A stretch of 64,000 nucleotides of DNA from Pseudorhodobacter antarcticus (GTDB lineage Bacteria > Pseudomonadota > Alphaproteobacteria > Rhodobacterales > Rhodobacteraceae): the NCBI RefSeq assembly GCF_900110135.1, contig NZ_FOCO01000018.1, positions 1 to 64,000 of the forward strand. The letters run 5' to 3'. The notes beneath the pieces are model-generated. The model was not told where the DNA came from and made no database searches. It was given only the letters and a program-made list of their open reading frames with translations. A program made the position numbers and the translations under genes. Shown in pieces: positions 43,332 to 52,867 of the stretch (the first letter of the stretch is position 1; each line of letters starts with the position of its first letter).

Positions 43332-45764
43332 ATGAACCTGCCCCCCCCCCTCACCCAATGGCTCGCGACACGCGGCTGGTCCTTGCACCCGCATCAAGTT
43401 GCGATGCTCTATGCCGCGCAAAACCCCGCCACCCTTCTGATCGCGCCCACAGGCGGCGGCAAAACCCTTGCAGGCTTCATGCCCACGCTGGCCGAACTCG
43501 GGGCAACCCCGCCCCCCGGTCTGCACACCTTGTATCTGTCCCCGCTCAAGGCGCTGGCCGCAGACATCCGCCGCAACCTCTCCACCCCGATTGAGGGCGC
43601 GGAACTGGCGATACGGGTAGAGGACCGCACAGGCGACACCACCCAAACCCAACGCCGCCGCCAACGCGCCGACCCGCCCCATATCCTGCTCACCACCCCC
43701 GAAAGCCTTGCCCTCCTGCTGTCCTACCCCGACGCCCCCCGCATTTTCGCAAACCTCAAACGCGTCATCATCGACGAAATCCACGCACTGGCCGAAAGCA
43801 AGCGTGGCGACCAGTTGATGCTTCAAATCGCCCGCCTGCAAACCCTCGCCCCCGGCCTGCGCCGCGTCGGCCTGTCCGCCACCGTCGAAAACCCACCCGC
43901 CCTTGCGCAATTTCTCGCCCCCGAACATTGCGACATCCTCAACGCCGACCCCGGCCCCGCCCCCGACATCGCCATGCTGCACACCGATGACGCCCCCCCT
44001 TGGGCCGGAAACGGCGCGCATTACGCCATCCCCGCGATTCTGGCGCAGGTCGCCAACCACAAAACCACCCTCATCTTCCACAACACCCGCGCGCAGGCCG
44101 AACTCTTTTTCCACGCCCTCTGGCTGCAAAACGAGGGGAACCTGCCCATCGCTATCCACCACGGCAGCCTCGCGCGCGAACAACGTGCCCGCGTCGAATC
44201 CGCGATGGTCGCAGGGCAGTTGCGCGCCGTGGTCTGCACTGGTTCCCTCGATCTGGGCATCGACTGGGGCGATGTGGACCTTGTCATCCAAGTCGGCGCG
44301 CCCAAAAACGTCAAACGCTTGGTGCAGCGCATTGGCCGCGCCAACCACCGCTACAACGCACCGTCCAAGGCCCGCCTCGTCCCCGCCAACCGGTTTGAGG
44401 TGATCGAATGTGTCGCAGCCCTAGAAGCTGTCCAAGACCGCACCCTCGACGGTGACCCCCGCGGCCCCGGCCCCCTCGACGTGCTGTGCCAACACATCCT
44501 CGCCACCGCCGCCGCAGGCCCCTTCGACGCCGATCACCTTTACGCCGAAATCAAAACCGCAGGCCCCTATGCCCATCTACAACGCCCCGATTTTGACGCC
44601 TGTGTTGAATTCACCGCCACCGGCGGCTATGCGCTCCGCGCTTATGACAAATGGCAACGCCTCATGCTGCGCGATGGCAAATGGACCCTACGCGACCCCC
44701 GCACAGCCGCGATCATCCGCCAAAACCTCGGCACCATCATCGACACCGAAACGCTGAAAGTTCGCTTGAAAAACCGCCTCGGCGGCATGCCACTGGGCGA
44801 GGTGGAGGAAGCTTTCGCCTCAACCCTCACCCCCGGCGACACCTTCCTCATCGGCGGCCAAATCGTGCGCTTTGACGGCATCAAAGATCTCACGGTGGAG
44901 GTGACGCGCACCCCCGGCCGCGACCCCAAAGTGGCCGTGTTCAACGGCACCAAATTCGCCACCTCCACCCTGCTCGCCGACCGCGTGCTGCGCATTTTCC
45001 AACAACCCAACTGGTCCAACCTCCCCACCCACACCGCCCACTGGCTCGCACTTCAACGGGAAAAATCCAACCTCCCCGCCCCCGGTCGTCTCCTCATCGA
45101 AACCTTCCCCCATGACGGGCGCGAACACCTCACCCTCTACGGCTTCGCAGGCCGCAACGCCCAACAAACCCTCGGTCTCCTAATAACAAAACGGATGGAG
45201 GAGGAAGGCCTCGCCCCCCTGGGCTTCGTCGCCACCGACTACGCCACCATGGTCTGGGGCCTTGATCCCGTCCTAAACCCCATCACCCTCCTCAACCCCG
45301 AAAACCTGCGCGACGGGTTTGAGGTGTGGCTGGCAGGCAACGCCGTGATGAAACGCACCTTCCGCAACGCCGCCGTGATCGCAGGGTTGATTGAACGTCA
45401 AAACCAAGGCCGCCGCAAATCTGGCCGCCAAGCGACCTTCTCCTCCGACATCCTCTACGACACGCTGCGCCGTTTCGACCCAGACCACCTCCTGCTCAAA
45501 ATCACCCGGACCGAGGCGCTCTCCGGCATGGTCGATTTCGCCCGGGTCGAAGACATGCTGACCCGCACCCAAAACAACATCGACGTGAACCACCTCCCCC
45601 ACGTCTCCCCCCTCGCCTTTCCGATGTTTCTCGAACGCGGCCGCATCCCCGTCCTTGGCAAAGGCATCGACCGCCTGATGGCAGATGAGGCCGCCCGCCT
45701 CATGGCCGCTGCAGGCGTCACCGACCCCTCACCCCCCGCTACCACACCCGCACGGAACCCCTAA
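43332..45764 (+). CDS. Ligase-associated DNA damage response DEXH helicase (Lhr type)
   Basis: 810 residues. The helicase core has Walker A LIAPTGGGKTLAGFMPTLAE, the DEIH box VIIDEIHALAESKRGDQL, motif III LSATVENPPALAQFL, TLIFHNTRAQAELFFHALW and motif VI QRIGRANHRY. The C-terminal Lhr-specific winged-helix and beta-barrel region is full length, ending with DHLLLKITRTEALSGMVD. This is the alphaproteobacterial Lhr2-type helicase of the ligase-associated cassette, thought to unwind damaged DNA for repair. The expected ligase and exonuclease partners are not in this window; only the phosphatase gene follows (193 bp downstream). Confidence 0.92.
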   Translation: MNLPPPLTQWLATRGWSLHPHQVAMLYAAQNPATLLIAPTGGGKTLAGFMPTLAELGATPPPGLHTLYLSPLKALAADIRRNLSTPIEGAELAIRVEDRTGDTTQTQRRRQRADPPHILLTTPESLALLLSYPDAPRIFANLKRVIIDEIHALAESKRGDQLMLQIARLQTLAPGLRRVGLSATVENPPALAQFLAPEHCDILNADPGPAPDIAMLHTDDAPPWAGNGAHYAIPAILAQVANHKTTLIFHNTRAQAELFFHALWLQNEGNLPIAIHHGSLAREQRARVESAMVAGQLRAVVCTGSLDLGIDWGDVDLVIQVGAPKNVKRLVQRIGRANHRYNAPSKARLVPANRFEVIECVAALEAVQDRTLDGDPRGPGPLDVLCQHILATAAAGPFDADHLYAEIKTAGPYAHLQRPDFDACVEFTATGGYALRAYDKWQRLMLRDGKWTLRDPRTAAIIRQNLGTIIDTETLKVRLKNRLGGMPLGEVEEAFASTLTPGDTFLIGGQIVRFDGIKDLTVEVTRTPGRDPKVAVFNGTKFATSTLLADRVLRIFQQPNWSNLPTHTAHWLALQREKSNLPAPGRLLIETFPHDGREHLTLYGFAGRNAQQTLGLLITKRMEEEGLAPLGFVATDYATMVWGLDPVLNPITLLNPENLRDGFEVWLAGNAVMKRTFRNAAVIAGLIERQNQGRRKSGRQATFSSDILYDTLRRFDPDHLLLKITRTEALSGMVDFARVEDMLTRTQNNIDVNHLPHVSPLAFPMFLERGRIPVLGKGIDRLMADEAARLMAAAGVTDPSPPATTPARNP

Positions 45765-45800
45765 CCACCGTCCACGCCTCCCCCCCCCCAAAAACCCACC

Positions 45801-45833
45801 CCAATTTCACCTTGGCCCAAATACCTAAAACCG
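45801..45833 (-). repeat. Dispersed repeat copy 2 (core TTTTAGGTATTT..GCCAAG)
   Basis: On the minus strand CGGTTTTAGGTATTT followed by GGGCCAAGGTGAAATTGG. It lies in the 193-bp gap between lhr2 and pdeM, oriented away from pdeM. Confidence 0.7.
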
Positions 45834-45957
45834 CCAGCCCCAAACCCCAAACCACCCCGCCGGGCAAAAGGCCAAAGGCCCGAATATGCGCCCCCTCAAT
45901 GGGGGCAAACATTCGCCCCCCCTTGCGCGCTCCCATCTCACACGCCAAAACAAAGGG

Positions 45958-46629
45958 ATGAATTACCCTTTCACCCTCGCCGCCCAATCCCTCACCGCAC
46001 TGCCCTCAGGCGCCATCCATTGGCCCGCGCAAAACCTGCTGTGCGTCTCCGATCTTCACTTGGGGAAATCCCTGCGCATGGCCCGGCGCGGCGGCTCGCT
46101 GCTGCCCCCGTATGAGGTCACAGCCACCCTCACCAAACTCGACGCCGACATCACCGCGACAGGCGCCAAACACATCCTCTGCCTCGGTGACAGCTTTGAT
46201 GATGCACAGGCCGAAACCGACCTCACGCCAGATCACCGCATCTGGCTCACCCGCCTTATGGCGGGGCGGGCGTGGACGTGGATTGCAGGCAACCATGACC
46301 CGGCCCCCCTCACCTTGGGCGGCACCAACAAAAATGAGGCCACGATAGGCCCGCTCACCTTCCGCCACATCGCGGACCCTGCGCAAATCCACGACATTTC
46401 AGGCCACTACCACCCAAAGGCGCGGCTCAAAACGCAATCGCGCCCGTGTTTTCTGTTGGATAAATCCCGCCTCATCATGCCCGCTTACGGCACTTACACA
46501 GGCGGCCTTTGGGCGGATGATGCTGCGTTCAAAACGCTCATCACCCCGCCCGCCATCGCGATTCTAACAGGCAGCCAATGCTTGGCCCTCCCACTCACAT
46601 CAGGCAGTCAAACCCGCAGGCTCCGCTAG
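45958..46629 (+). CDS. pdeM: Ligase-associated DNA damage response metallophosphatase
   Basis: 223 residues. The calcineurin-like phosphoesterase motifs are clear: [20 protein letters not shown] (DxH), [14 protein letters not shown] (GDxxD), [12 protein letters not shown] (GNHD) and [13 protein letters not shown] (GHxH). This is the PdeM family that accompanies Lhr2-type helicases and DNA ligases. The activity is presumed to be on damaged DNA ends or nucleotides. ATG 45958 has AAAGGG immediately upstream. Its 3' end overlaps folD by 30 bp on the opposite strand. Confidence 0.9.
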   Translation: MNYPFTLAAQSLTALPSGAIHWPAQNLLCVSDLHLGKSLRMARRGGSLLPPYEVTATLTKLDADITATGAKHILCLGDSFDDAQAETDLTPDHRIWLTRLMAGRAWTWIAGNHDPAPLTLGGTNKNEATIGPLTFRHIADPAQIHDISGHYHPKARLKTQSRPCFLLDKSRLIMPAYGTYTGGLWADDAAFKTLITPPAIAILTGSQCLALPLTSGSQTRRLR

Positions 46630-47490
46630 CCCGTTGGCACGGCAACACGCGGTCACGGTGTTCGCCAGCAGGCAAGCAATCGTCATCGGCCCCACACCGC
46701 CGGGCACTGGCGTAATCGCCCCCGCCACATCCGCGCAGCTCTCAAAATCAACATCGCCCACCAGCTTGGTCTTACCATCCACCTCAATCCGGTTGATGCC
46801 CACATCAATCACCGTGGCGCCGGGCTTCACAAAATCCCCGGTAATCATCTGCGCCCGCCCTACAGCCGCCACCAAAATATCGGCACCCCGGCAAACGCTG
46901 GCCAAATCGCGTGTCCGGCTGTGCGCAATCGTGACTGTACAACTGTCGCCCAACAACAACTGCGCCATCGGCTTGCCCACAATATTAGACCGCCCCACCA
47001 CAACCGCATTCAACCCCGACAAATCGCCCAAATGGTCACGCAACATCATCAAACAGCCCAACGGCGTACACGGCACCATCGCTTTCTGCCCCGTCCCGAG
47101 CAGCCCCACGTTCGAGATATGGAAACCATCCACATCCTTTGCCGGATCAATCGAATTGATCACCAACTCCGAATTCAAATGCCCCGGCAACGGCAGCTGC
47201 ACCAAAATCCCGTGAATGGTCGGGTCCGCGTTCAAATCGGCAATCAAGGCCAGCAAATCAGCCTCGGATGTGTCCGCCTCCAACCGATGCTCAACCGAAA
47301 TCATCCCCACTTCACGCGTCATCCGCCCTTTGGATTTCACATAAACCTCGGACGCGGGGTCCGACCCCACCAACACCACCGCCAGCCCCGGCTGGATCCC
47401 ATGATCGGCCACCAGCCGCGCCACATGCACCGCCACTTGCCCCCGCACCCGCGCTGCAAATGCTTTACCGTCAATCATCACAGCGCTCAT
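46600..47490 (-). CDS. folD: Methylenetetrahydrofolate dehydrogenase/cyclohydrolase
   Basis: 296 residues. It starts [20 protein letters not shown]. Blocks include [20 protein letters not shown] with catalytic Lys, [20 protein letters not shown] (the PLPxH motif), [34 protein letters not shown] (NADP site) and [20 protein letters not shown]. It interconverts 5,10-methylene-THF and 10-formyl-THF. ATG 47490 overlaps the chorismate mutase stop by 4 bp (ATGA), so the two are coupled; the longer frame upstream lies inside that gene. The 3' end overlaps pdeM by 30 bp. Confidence 0.96.
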   Translation of the reverse strand: MSAVMIDGKAFAARVRGQVAVHVARLVADHGIQPGLAVVLVGSDPASEVYVKSKGRMTREVGMISVEHRLEADTSEADLLALIADLNADPTIHGILVQLPLPGHLNSELVINSIDPAKDVDGFHISNVGLLGTGQKAMVPCTPLGCLMMLRDHLGDLSGLNAVVVGRSNIVGKPMAQLLLGDSCTVTIAHSRTRDLASVCRGADILVAAVGRAQMITGDFVKPGATVIDVGINRIEVDGKTKLVGDVDFESCADVAGAITPVPGGVGPMTIACLLANTVTACCRANGLAEPAGLTA

Positions 47491-47804
47491 AGGTCCCAAT
47501 CCTTCAATCCGTTCGGCCCAAGGGCCACTTCCTCGCGCGCAATCGACCATTCAATCAACTGCCGCCACACCGTCTCAACCAAATCGGGGTCCAACCCCTC
47601 CGCCTCAGCCGCGCGCCGCACATTGGCGACCACTTCTTCCACCCGCGCGTCAATCCGCGCCGGCAGGCCAACTTGGGCTTTCACCTGGGCCGCGCGGTCA
47701 ATATACCCCGCCCGCTGCGCCAACAAATGCACCAAAGCGCCATCCAAGCGATCAATCTCGACCCGGACATCTTGCATCGTCTCACAGTTTTCAGGTCGCT
47801 TCAT
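47487..47804 (-). CDS. Chorismate mutase (AroQ class)
   Basis: 105 residues, all helical. [20 protein letters not shown] begins the long first helix (RxEIDRLD). [20 protein letters not shown] (R-x-x-Y/I-x-x-x-A-A-x-x-K) is the active-site Lys region, and [14 protein letters not shown] is the third helix. It converts chorismate to prephenate for Tyr and Phe. ATG 47804 has GAGGA upstream; an internal ATG at 47777 is possible but less likely. It is translationally coupled to folD (ATGA). Confidence 0.9.
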   Translation of the reverse strand: MKRPENCETMQDVRVEIDRLDGALVHLLAQRAGYIDRAAQVKAQVGLPARIDARVEEVVANVRRAAEAEGLDPDLVETVWRQLIEWSIAREEVALGPNGLKDWDL

Positions 47805-47993
47805 CGCATCCTCATTCCGCCATTTGCCCCGCTGTGGCCTGCCCCGCGCGTCCGGTCAAGCCAAAGTGGGCATGAAAAACGGCGCATCCAGCCCCTTTGG
47901 TCCAAAACCGCGCGCAGCCTGCGCGACAGCCAACGCACAAAGTTTTACGCATTGCCCTGCGCGTCCCGCCAAATCCCCTTGCGGCGTTAAGGG

Positions 47994-48016
47994 AACGCAA
48001 AGCGATCGCATGCGTT
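47994..48016. promoter_or_regulatory. Near-palindrome upstream of the 28-residue ORF
   Basis: AACGCA (47994-47999) and TGCGTT (48011-48016) flank GCGATCGC (48002-48009), itself a perfect palindrome. The element ends 31 bp before the small ORF start, where a promoter or operator is expected. Function unknown. Confidence 0.35.
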
Positions 48017-48047
48017 ACTAAAGGACCGCCTTTGAAAGGGAAAGCTC

Positions 48048-48134
48048 ATGCAACAATCCGCGTTTTCCATTTTGTTCGGCACGTCACTCGCGCTGGGAAT
48101 GATCCTGTCCGCCGGGGTTTTGACCGCGCTCTAA
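48048..48134 (+). CDS. Candidate 28-residue membrane microprotein
   Basis: ATG 48048 to TAA 48132-48134 encodes 28 residues: MQQSAFSILFGTSLALGM then ILSAGVLTAL. AAGGG lies 8 nt upstream. The whole product forms one hydrophobic helix with GxxxG-like small residues (GTSLALGMILSAG). The stop shares CTAA with the stop of the convergent MOSC gene. It is too short to recognise by family, but the ribosome site, codon use and clean membrane-helix composition make it more than a chance frame. If real, it is an inner-membrane microprotein. Expression is unproven. Confidence 0.5.
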   Translation: MQQSAFSILFGTSLALGMILSAGVLTAL

Positions 48135-48712
48135 CCCCCGCGCCACGCCCGCTGGGCCGGACGGTGCAGCGCAATCGCATCGCCAACCCGAAACAGGCCC
48201 TCTCGCTCCACCCAGGCGGTAACCCCGCGCCGCCCCTTTGCCGCCGCCTTAAATTTCGCCCCAAATCCCGGATGCACCCCTTCAATCGGGCGCGCAGGCA
48301 AGGTGCAGGGCTGGTTTTCCATATCCACCACCAATGTGGCCCCGCTGGCCCCTTGCAACCGTGATGACGGCGGCAGATGGGTGAAATCGACAATCCCCGC
48401 CACCACCATCGTCGCCCCTAACAAAGCAGGGTCCAAATCCGCCAGCCCCATTTCGGCAGCAATCAGCGCCACCTCCTCCGCGCTTAAAATCGACAATTGC
48501 CGCGTGTTGCGAATGATCGTTCCGCGCGGATATTGCGCCAAAACCCGGCTGCACGATGGGCGCGTCACCCCGCCATGCGCCTCCCCCTCCGGCCCCGAAA
48601 ACAGCGCGGTGATCTGGTCCAGCGCCCCGCTTTGTAAAATCGCCTCCCGGTTTCCAACCACCCCCAGCCACACAATGCGGCCCATAATATCGGTTTTTTG
48701 CAGCGCAGCCAT
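48131..48712 (-). CDS. MOSC-domain protein
   Basis: 193 residues, a single MOSC domain. MGRIVWLGVVGNREAILQSG, GPEGEAHGGVTRPSCSRVLA (the conserved Cys is in PSCSR) and YPRGTIIRNTRQLSILSAEE are the N-terminal blocks. LLGATMVVAGIVDFTHLPPS and FKAAAKGRRGVTAWVEREGL close the beta-barrel. MOSC domains relate to the C-terminal domain of molybdenum-cofactor sulfurase and carry persulfide or bind Moco. The partner here is unknown. The start is 5 bp after the tam stop, so they form one transcript. Confidence 0.88.
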   Translation of the reverse strand: MAALQKTDIMGRIVWLGVVGNREAILQSGALDQITALFSGPEGEAHGGVTRPSCSRVLAQYPRGTIIRNTRQLSILSAEEVALIAAEMGLADLDPALLGATMVVAGIVDFTHLPPSSRLQGASGATLVVDMENQPCTLPARPIEGVHPGFGAKFKAAAKGRRGVTAWVEREGLFRVGDAIALHRPAQRAWRGG

Positions 48713-48717
48713 CGCCC

Positions 48718-49491
48718 CTACCTTTGCAAAATAAAGAATACGCGCCGAAACGGCATCAACGCCGCCCCATCCGGCAACAACGGATACGCCGCCCCCAGCG
48801 CCGCATCATATGCGGTCAAAAACCGCTCCGCCTCCTCTGCGTCCAGCCGCGCCAAAAACGGCCGCATCGCGGTGCTGATGGTAAAGGCGCGCACCGGATG
48901 CCCAACCTCTTGCGGGGCAATCCGTTGCACATACTCACTTTCCCACGCGGTCACTTGGCCCAACGGGTGCAACATCTCCCAGTACCGCACCGATGATTGC
49001 ACCGGCGTGTCGGGAATATCCGCCATCCGGTCCCCAAACAACGACGCCGCAATGTCGCGGATAAACCGGTGCGATGGCGCCCCCCATTGCCGGGGCATCT
49101 GCACCGCCAGCACCCCACCCGGGGCCAGCGCCTGCGCCAATCTAGGCATCAGCGCGTCATGCCCCGCCAACCAATGCAGCGCCGCATTAGAGAAAATCAT
49201 AGCAGGCTTGCGCACAGGCCGCCATTGCGCCGCATCGGTCTGCACCAATTCGCGGTACGCCCCGGTGGCGCGCGCCGCCTCCAGCATCGCCGGCGACGCA
49301 TCAACTCCAATCACCGCGCGCCCCACGAACCGCTGCGCCAGCGCCGGGCCAACCGCGCCGCCGCCACAGCCCAAATCCACCACATCCCCAGCGGGCAATT
49401 CCGGCACCTGCGCCAGCAAATCCAGCGCCGGGCGCAAGCGCAGATCACCAAAACGGGCATAGCCCTCTGGGTTCCAATCGGTGGCGGTCAT
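48718..49491 (-). CDS. tam: Trans-aconitate 2-methyltransferase
   Basis: 257 residues. MTATDWNPEGYARFGDLRLR is the Tam signature (WNPxxYxRFxDxRxRPA). GDVVDLGCGGGAVGPALAQR is SAM-binding motif I, IGVDASPAMLEAA motif II, and MIFSNAALHWLAGHDALMPR the active-site loop with HWL. It methylates trans-aconitate with SAM, removing an inhibitor of the citric-acid cycle. GGAGG lies 8 nt before ATG 49491. It is upstream of the MOSC gene, 5 bp apart, on the same strand. Confidence 0.92.
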   Translation of the reverse strand: MTATDWNPEGYARFGDLRLRPALDLLAQVPELPAGDVVDLGCGGGAVGPALAQRFVGRAVIGVDASPAMLEAARATGAYRELVQTDAAQWRPVRKPAMIFSNAALHWLAGHDALMPRLAQALAPGGVLAVQMPRQWGAPSHRFIRDIAASLFGDRMADIPDTPVQSSVRYWEMLHPLGQVTAWESEYVQRIAPQEVGHPVRAFTISTAMRPFLARLDAEEAERFLTAYDAALGAAYPLLPDGAALMPFRRVFFILQR

Positions 49492-49655
49492 GGCCAAATC
49501 CTCCAGCCTTTTCTTATTATCCCGCGCCGCCCCCGGCAGCGCAAACGCTTTGCCACCTCTGCCCAAAGTTGGGCGCAGTTTCCCCGCCACCGTTGCCAAA
49601 ATGGCAAACGCCGCGAAGGTTTCCCCCGCGGCGCTTGCTTTTCACTCCGGTCCCA

Positions 49656-51563
49656 TCAAACAGATGGTTCCGGCTCCATTCCGCCTTTTGGGCTGCGCGG
49701 TTTGGTCTTTGGCATTGCCACCACAGACGCGGTTTCCCCGCCCGATGGTTTGTCGTTATCATCGTCGCTGCCCAAAACTTCGCCCGCGACAACCCGCTTG
49801 ATCTCATCACCCGTCAAGGTTTCATATTCCAGCAAACCTTGCGCAAGCCGTTCAAATTCAACGGATTTTTCCAGCAAAATCTTCCGCGCAAGGTCATAAC
49901 CCGCGTCGATCAAGGCTTTCACCTCTTCCTCGATCAGGTTCTTGGTATCGGCTGACACCGAAAACCCACCGGTTTGCCCCTGATAGCCCTGATGCGCCTC
50001 GGCGTAATCGATGTTGCCGATTTTGTCCGACATGCCCCAGCGCATCACCATCGCCCGCGCCAAACCGCTCGCCTGCATGATATCGCCAGATGGGCCGTTC
50101 GACACACCTTCTTCACCCCATTTGATAATCTCAGCGGCTTTGCCCGCCATGGTCATCGCAATGCGCTGCTTGCACTGGTCCTTGTGCATGTTCAGCTGGT
50201 CCATTTCGGGCAAGCTCATCACCATACCCAACGCACCACCGCGTGGAATGATCGTCGCCTTATACACCGGGTCGCATTTCGGCAGCGCCATGCCCACAAT
50301 CGCATGACCCGCCTCATGATAGGCCGTATGCTCTTTTTGTTGCGGCGTCAGCACCATCGACCGACGTTCCGCGCCCATCATGACCTTATCCTTGGCCTGC
50401 TCAAAATCATGCATCGTCACAAACCGCCGCCCCACGCGGGCCGCCGTCAGTGCCGCTTCATTCACCAAGTTCGCCAAATCAGCCCCCGAAAACCCGGGCG
50501 ACCCGCGCGCGATAATCCGCAAGTCAACATCAGGTCCCACCGGCACTTTGCGCGCATGTACGGTCAAAATCTTCTCGCGCCCCTTGATATCTGGGTTTGG
50601 CACTTGGATTTGACGGTCAAACCGGCCCGGGCGCAACAGCGCAGGGTCCAGCACATCCTTGCGGTTCGTCGCCGCAACAATGATCACGCCTTCATTCGCT
50701 TCAAACCCGTCCATCTCAACCAGCAACTGGTTCAGTGTCTGCTCCCGCTCATCATTGCCGCCGCCCATGCCAACGCCACGCGCCCGGCCCACGGCATCGA
50801 TTTCGTCGATAAACACGATGCAGGGCGCGTTCTTTTTCGCCTGCTCAAACATATCGCGCACACGGCTTGCGCCCACGCCCACGAACATTTCGACAAAGTC
50901 AGAGCCAGAGATGGTGAAGAACGGAACCCCCGCCTCCCCCGCAATCGCCCGCGCCAGCAATGTCTTACCTGTGCCCGGAGGGCCCACCAACAATGCACCT
51001 TTGGGGATTTTCCCACCCAAACGGCTATACTTCTGCGGATTGCGCAGGAATTCGACGATTTCTTCCAACTCCTCCTTGGCTTCATCAATCCCGGCCACGT
51101 CATCAAACGTCACGCGACCATTCTTTTCGGTCAGCAGCTTCGCTTTGGATTTACCGAATCCCATGGCGCCGCCCTTGCCGCCACCTTGCATGCGATTCAT
51201 AAAGAAAATCCAAATGCCAATCAGCACCAGAAACGGCAACCACAACGACAGCAGGCTGAAAAAGCCCGACTGTTCTTGTGCTTTGGCCATGACCGCCACC
51301 TCTTTGGCGATCAAACGGTCGGTAATATCCTCACCCTGCGGCTTGATGACGGTAAAATCCTTACCATCCTTGCCGCGGGCCGCGATCACCTCACCGTCCA
51401 AGGTGACGCTGGCGATTTCGTCCGCTTCAACTTGGGCAATAAAATCGGAATAGGACACGTTGCGCTGCGACATCGTCGACTGCCCACCGCTGAACAAATT
51501 GAACAAAGCAAGGATCAAGACCAACAGGACGACCCAAAATGCGATATTTCGTGCATTTCCCAC
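49656..51563 (-). CDS. ftsH: ATP-dependent zinc metalloprotease FtsH
   Basis: 635 residues. Two membrane helices (about 6-25 and 100-121) flank the periplasmic segment. AAA+ motifs: Walker [21 protein letters not shown], Walker [21 protein letters not shown], second region [20 protein letters not shown]. The zinc site is HEAGHA (HExxH) in [17 protein letters not shown], with the third ligand in the GSGD-type region near ASGDIM. It degrades membrane and regulatory proteins. The Pro/Lys-rich C-terminal tail ([20 protein letters not shown]) is normal for Rhodobacterales. It is the last gene of the tol-pal-tilS chain, 74 bp after tilS. Confidence 0.97.
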   Translation of the reverse strand: MGNARNIAFWVVLLVLILALFNLFSGGQSTMSQRNVSYSDFIAQVEADEIASVTLDGEVIAARGKDGKDFTVIKPQGEDITDRLIAKEVAVMAKAQEQSGFFSLLSLWLPFLVLIGIWIFFMNRMQGGGKGGAMGFGKSKAKLLTEKNGRVTFDDVAGIDEAKEELEEIVEFLRNPQKYSRLGGKIPKGALLVGPPGTGKTLLARAIAGEAGVPFFTISGSDFVEMFVGVGASRVRDMFEQAKKNAPCIVFIDEIDAVGRARGVGMGGGNDEREQTLNQLLVEMDGFEANEGVIIVAATNRKDVLDPALLRPGRFDRQIQVPNPDIKGREKILTVHARKVPVGPDVDLRIIARGSPGFSGADLANLVNEAALTAARVGRRFVTMHDFEQAKDKVMMGAERRSMVLTPQQKEHTAYHEAGHAIVGMALPKCDPVYKATIIPRGGALGMVMSLPEMDQLNMHKDQCKQRIAMTMAGKAAEIIKWGEEGVSNGPSGDIMQASGLARAMVMRWGMSDKIGNIDYAEAHQGYQGQTGGFSVSADTKNLIEEEVKALIDAGYDLARKILLEKSVEFERLAQGLLEYETLTGDEIKRVVAGEVLGSDDDNDKPSGGETASVVAMPKTKPRSPKGGMEPEPSV

Positions 51564-51637
51564 GAAGATTCTCCTTCACGCGCCGGACCAGATGGGACCA
51601 CGGCTTTGGACTTAAAATAGACATAAGTTTCAACACT

Positions 51638-52867
51638 TCAATGCGATAGTACAAATTGCGTGAAAGACGCGACAATGCGCGCATCAAATCCTGCCTTAAA
51701 TCCTGCAATTGGGGCAGAAATTAACGTCTCCCCCGCCCAAACTGCAGGCCCAACCTCTAACACATCGCGACAAATCCCCGTTTCGCGCCATCCTTTGCAC
51801 TCAGCCAGACCCGCACCCAATGCTCGAACCTCCTGCCCCGGCCCAAACGGCCCGATGATCTGCCACCGCCCATCCCACAGCGCGCCCAGCACCGACACGC
51901 CCGCAAATCGCGCCTCGCGCACAACGCAAAACCCATCCGCCGTCATCCGCACCCGGCACCCTGCCAAAACTGTGTCCTTTCCCCGTTCCACAGCCTGCAA
52001 AACCCGGTCCACGCCCGCTCCACGCGGTGCCAACCCGCTGGAAACCCAGCGCAGCGCCGCAATCAACAGCCGCCGTTGCACCTCCGCGCCCGCAGCCCGC
52101 CACATCACACCGTCAAACATCACAGCGCCTGCATGTTCGCGGCACATACCGATCGCATCATGGGTCGACTGCTGCACCGCGCCCTGTGCCGCCGAAAGAT
52201 TAACCATAACACCAGCCAACCCCTCCACTGTGATCCCCAAAGGTTGCAAAGCGGTTAACGCGCGCCGGGCTTTCACCCGCGTAAATCGGTCATTTTCATT
52301 GCTGGGATCGTCAATCCACCCCACGCTGCGCCGCACCAATTCCGCCCGTAGCGCCTGCCGCGTCACCCCCAAATAGGGCCGCAAAAACCGCACGCCACCC
52401 GTGTTCCAGCCCGCATGCATCCCAATCAACCCGTCAATTCCGGCCCGCCGCGCTAACCCCATCAGGAAGGTTTCCGCCTGATCATCCGCCGTATGCCCCA
52501 GCAAAATATGGGAAATCCCAAGGCCACACGCCCAATCAGCCATCAACCCATACCGCGCCCGCCGCGCCGCATCCATCAGGTTGCCCTTGATTTCACCATG
52601 CTGCCAAACCAACACTTGGTGCGGCACGCCAAGGCCTTCGCACGCCTGCGCCACGCCCGCCGCCTCTGCCGCCGACCCATCGCGCAGCGCATGGTCCACC
52701 GTCACGGCAAACAGCGAAATCCCGCACGTCCGCGCCACTTCCGCCATCACATGCAGCACCGCCATCGAATCAGAACCACCCGAGACCGCAACAGCGACTC
52801 GGGTGGGATTGTCGTTTGAAATCAACGCAGATTGCGCAATATGCGCAAGGTCACAGCCTACTGGCAC
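51638..52867 (-). CDS. tilS: tRNA(Ile)-lysidine synthase
   Basis: About 409 residues. The PP-loop SGGSDSMAVLHVMAEV (VAVAVSGGSDSM) binds ATP. ALRDGSAAEAAGVAQACEGL, LGHTADDQAETFLMGLARRA and FLRPYLGVTRQALRAELVRR are TilS blocks, and IDDPSNENDRFTRVKARRAL precedes the helical C-terminal domain. It makes lysidine at C34 of tRNA-Ile2 to read AUA. The start is unclear: GTG 52867 overlaps the cpoB end and gives a normal length, while a TTG at 52825 lies nearer the PP-loop but has no ribosome site. The gene is directly downstream of cpoB, as in many alphaproteobacteria. Confidence 0.88.
   Translation of the reverse strand: MPVGCDLAHIAQSALISNDNPTRVAVAVSGGSDSMAVLHVMAEVARTCGISLFAVTVDHALRDGSAAEAAGVAQACEGLGVPHQVLVWQHGEIKGNLMDAARRARYGLMADWACGLGISHILLGHTADDQAETFLMGLARRAGIDGLIGMHAGWNTGGVRFLRPYLGVTRQALRAELVRRSVGWIDDPSNENDRFTRVKARRALTALQPLGITVEGLAGVMVNLSAAQGAVQQSTHDAIGMCREHAGAVMFDGVMWRAAGAEVQRRLLIAALRWVSSGLAPRGAGVDRVLQAVERGKDTVLAGCRVRMTADGFCVVREARFAGVSVLGALWDGRWQIIGPFGPGQEVRALGAGLAECKGWRETGICRDVLEVGPAVWAGETLISAPIAGFKAGFDARIVASFTQFVLSH

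Noticed and set aside
49974-51620. 548-codon plus-strand frame opposite ftsH
   Set aside because: Shadow of ftsH; His/Arg/Gln-rich composition with no domain.
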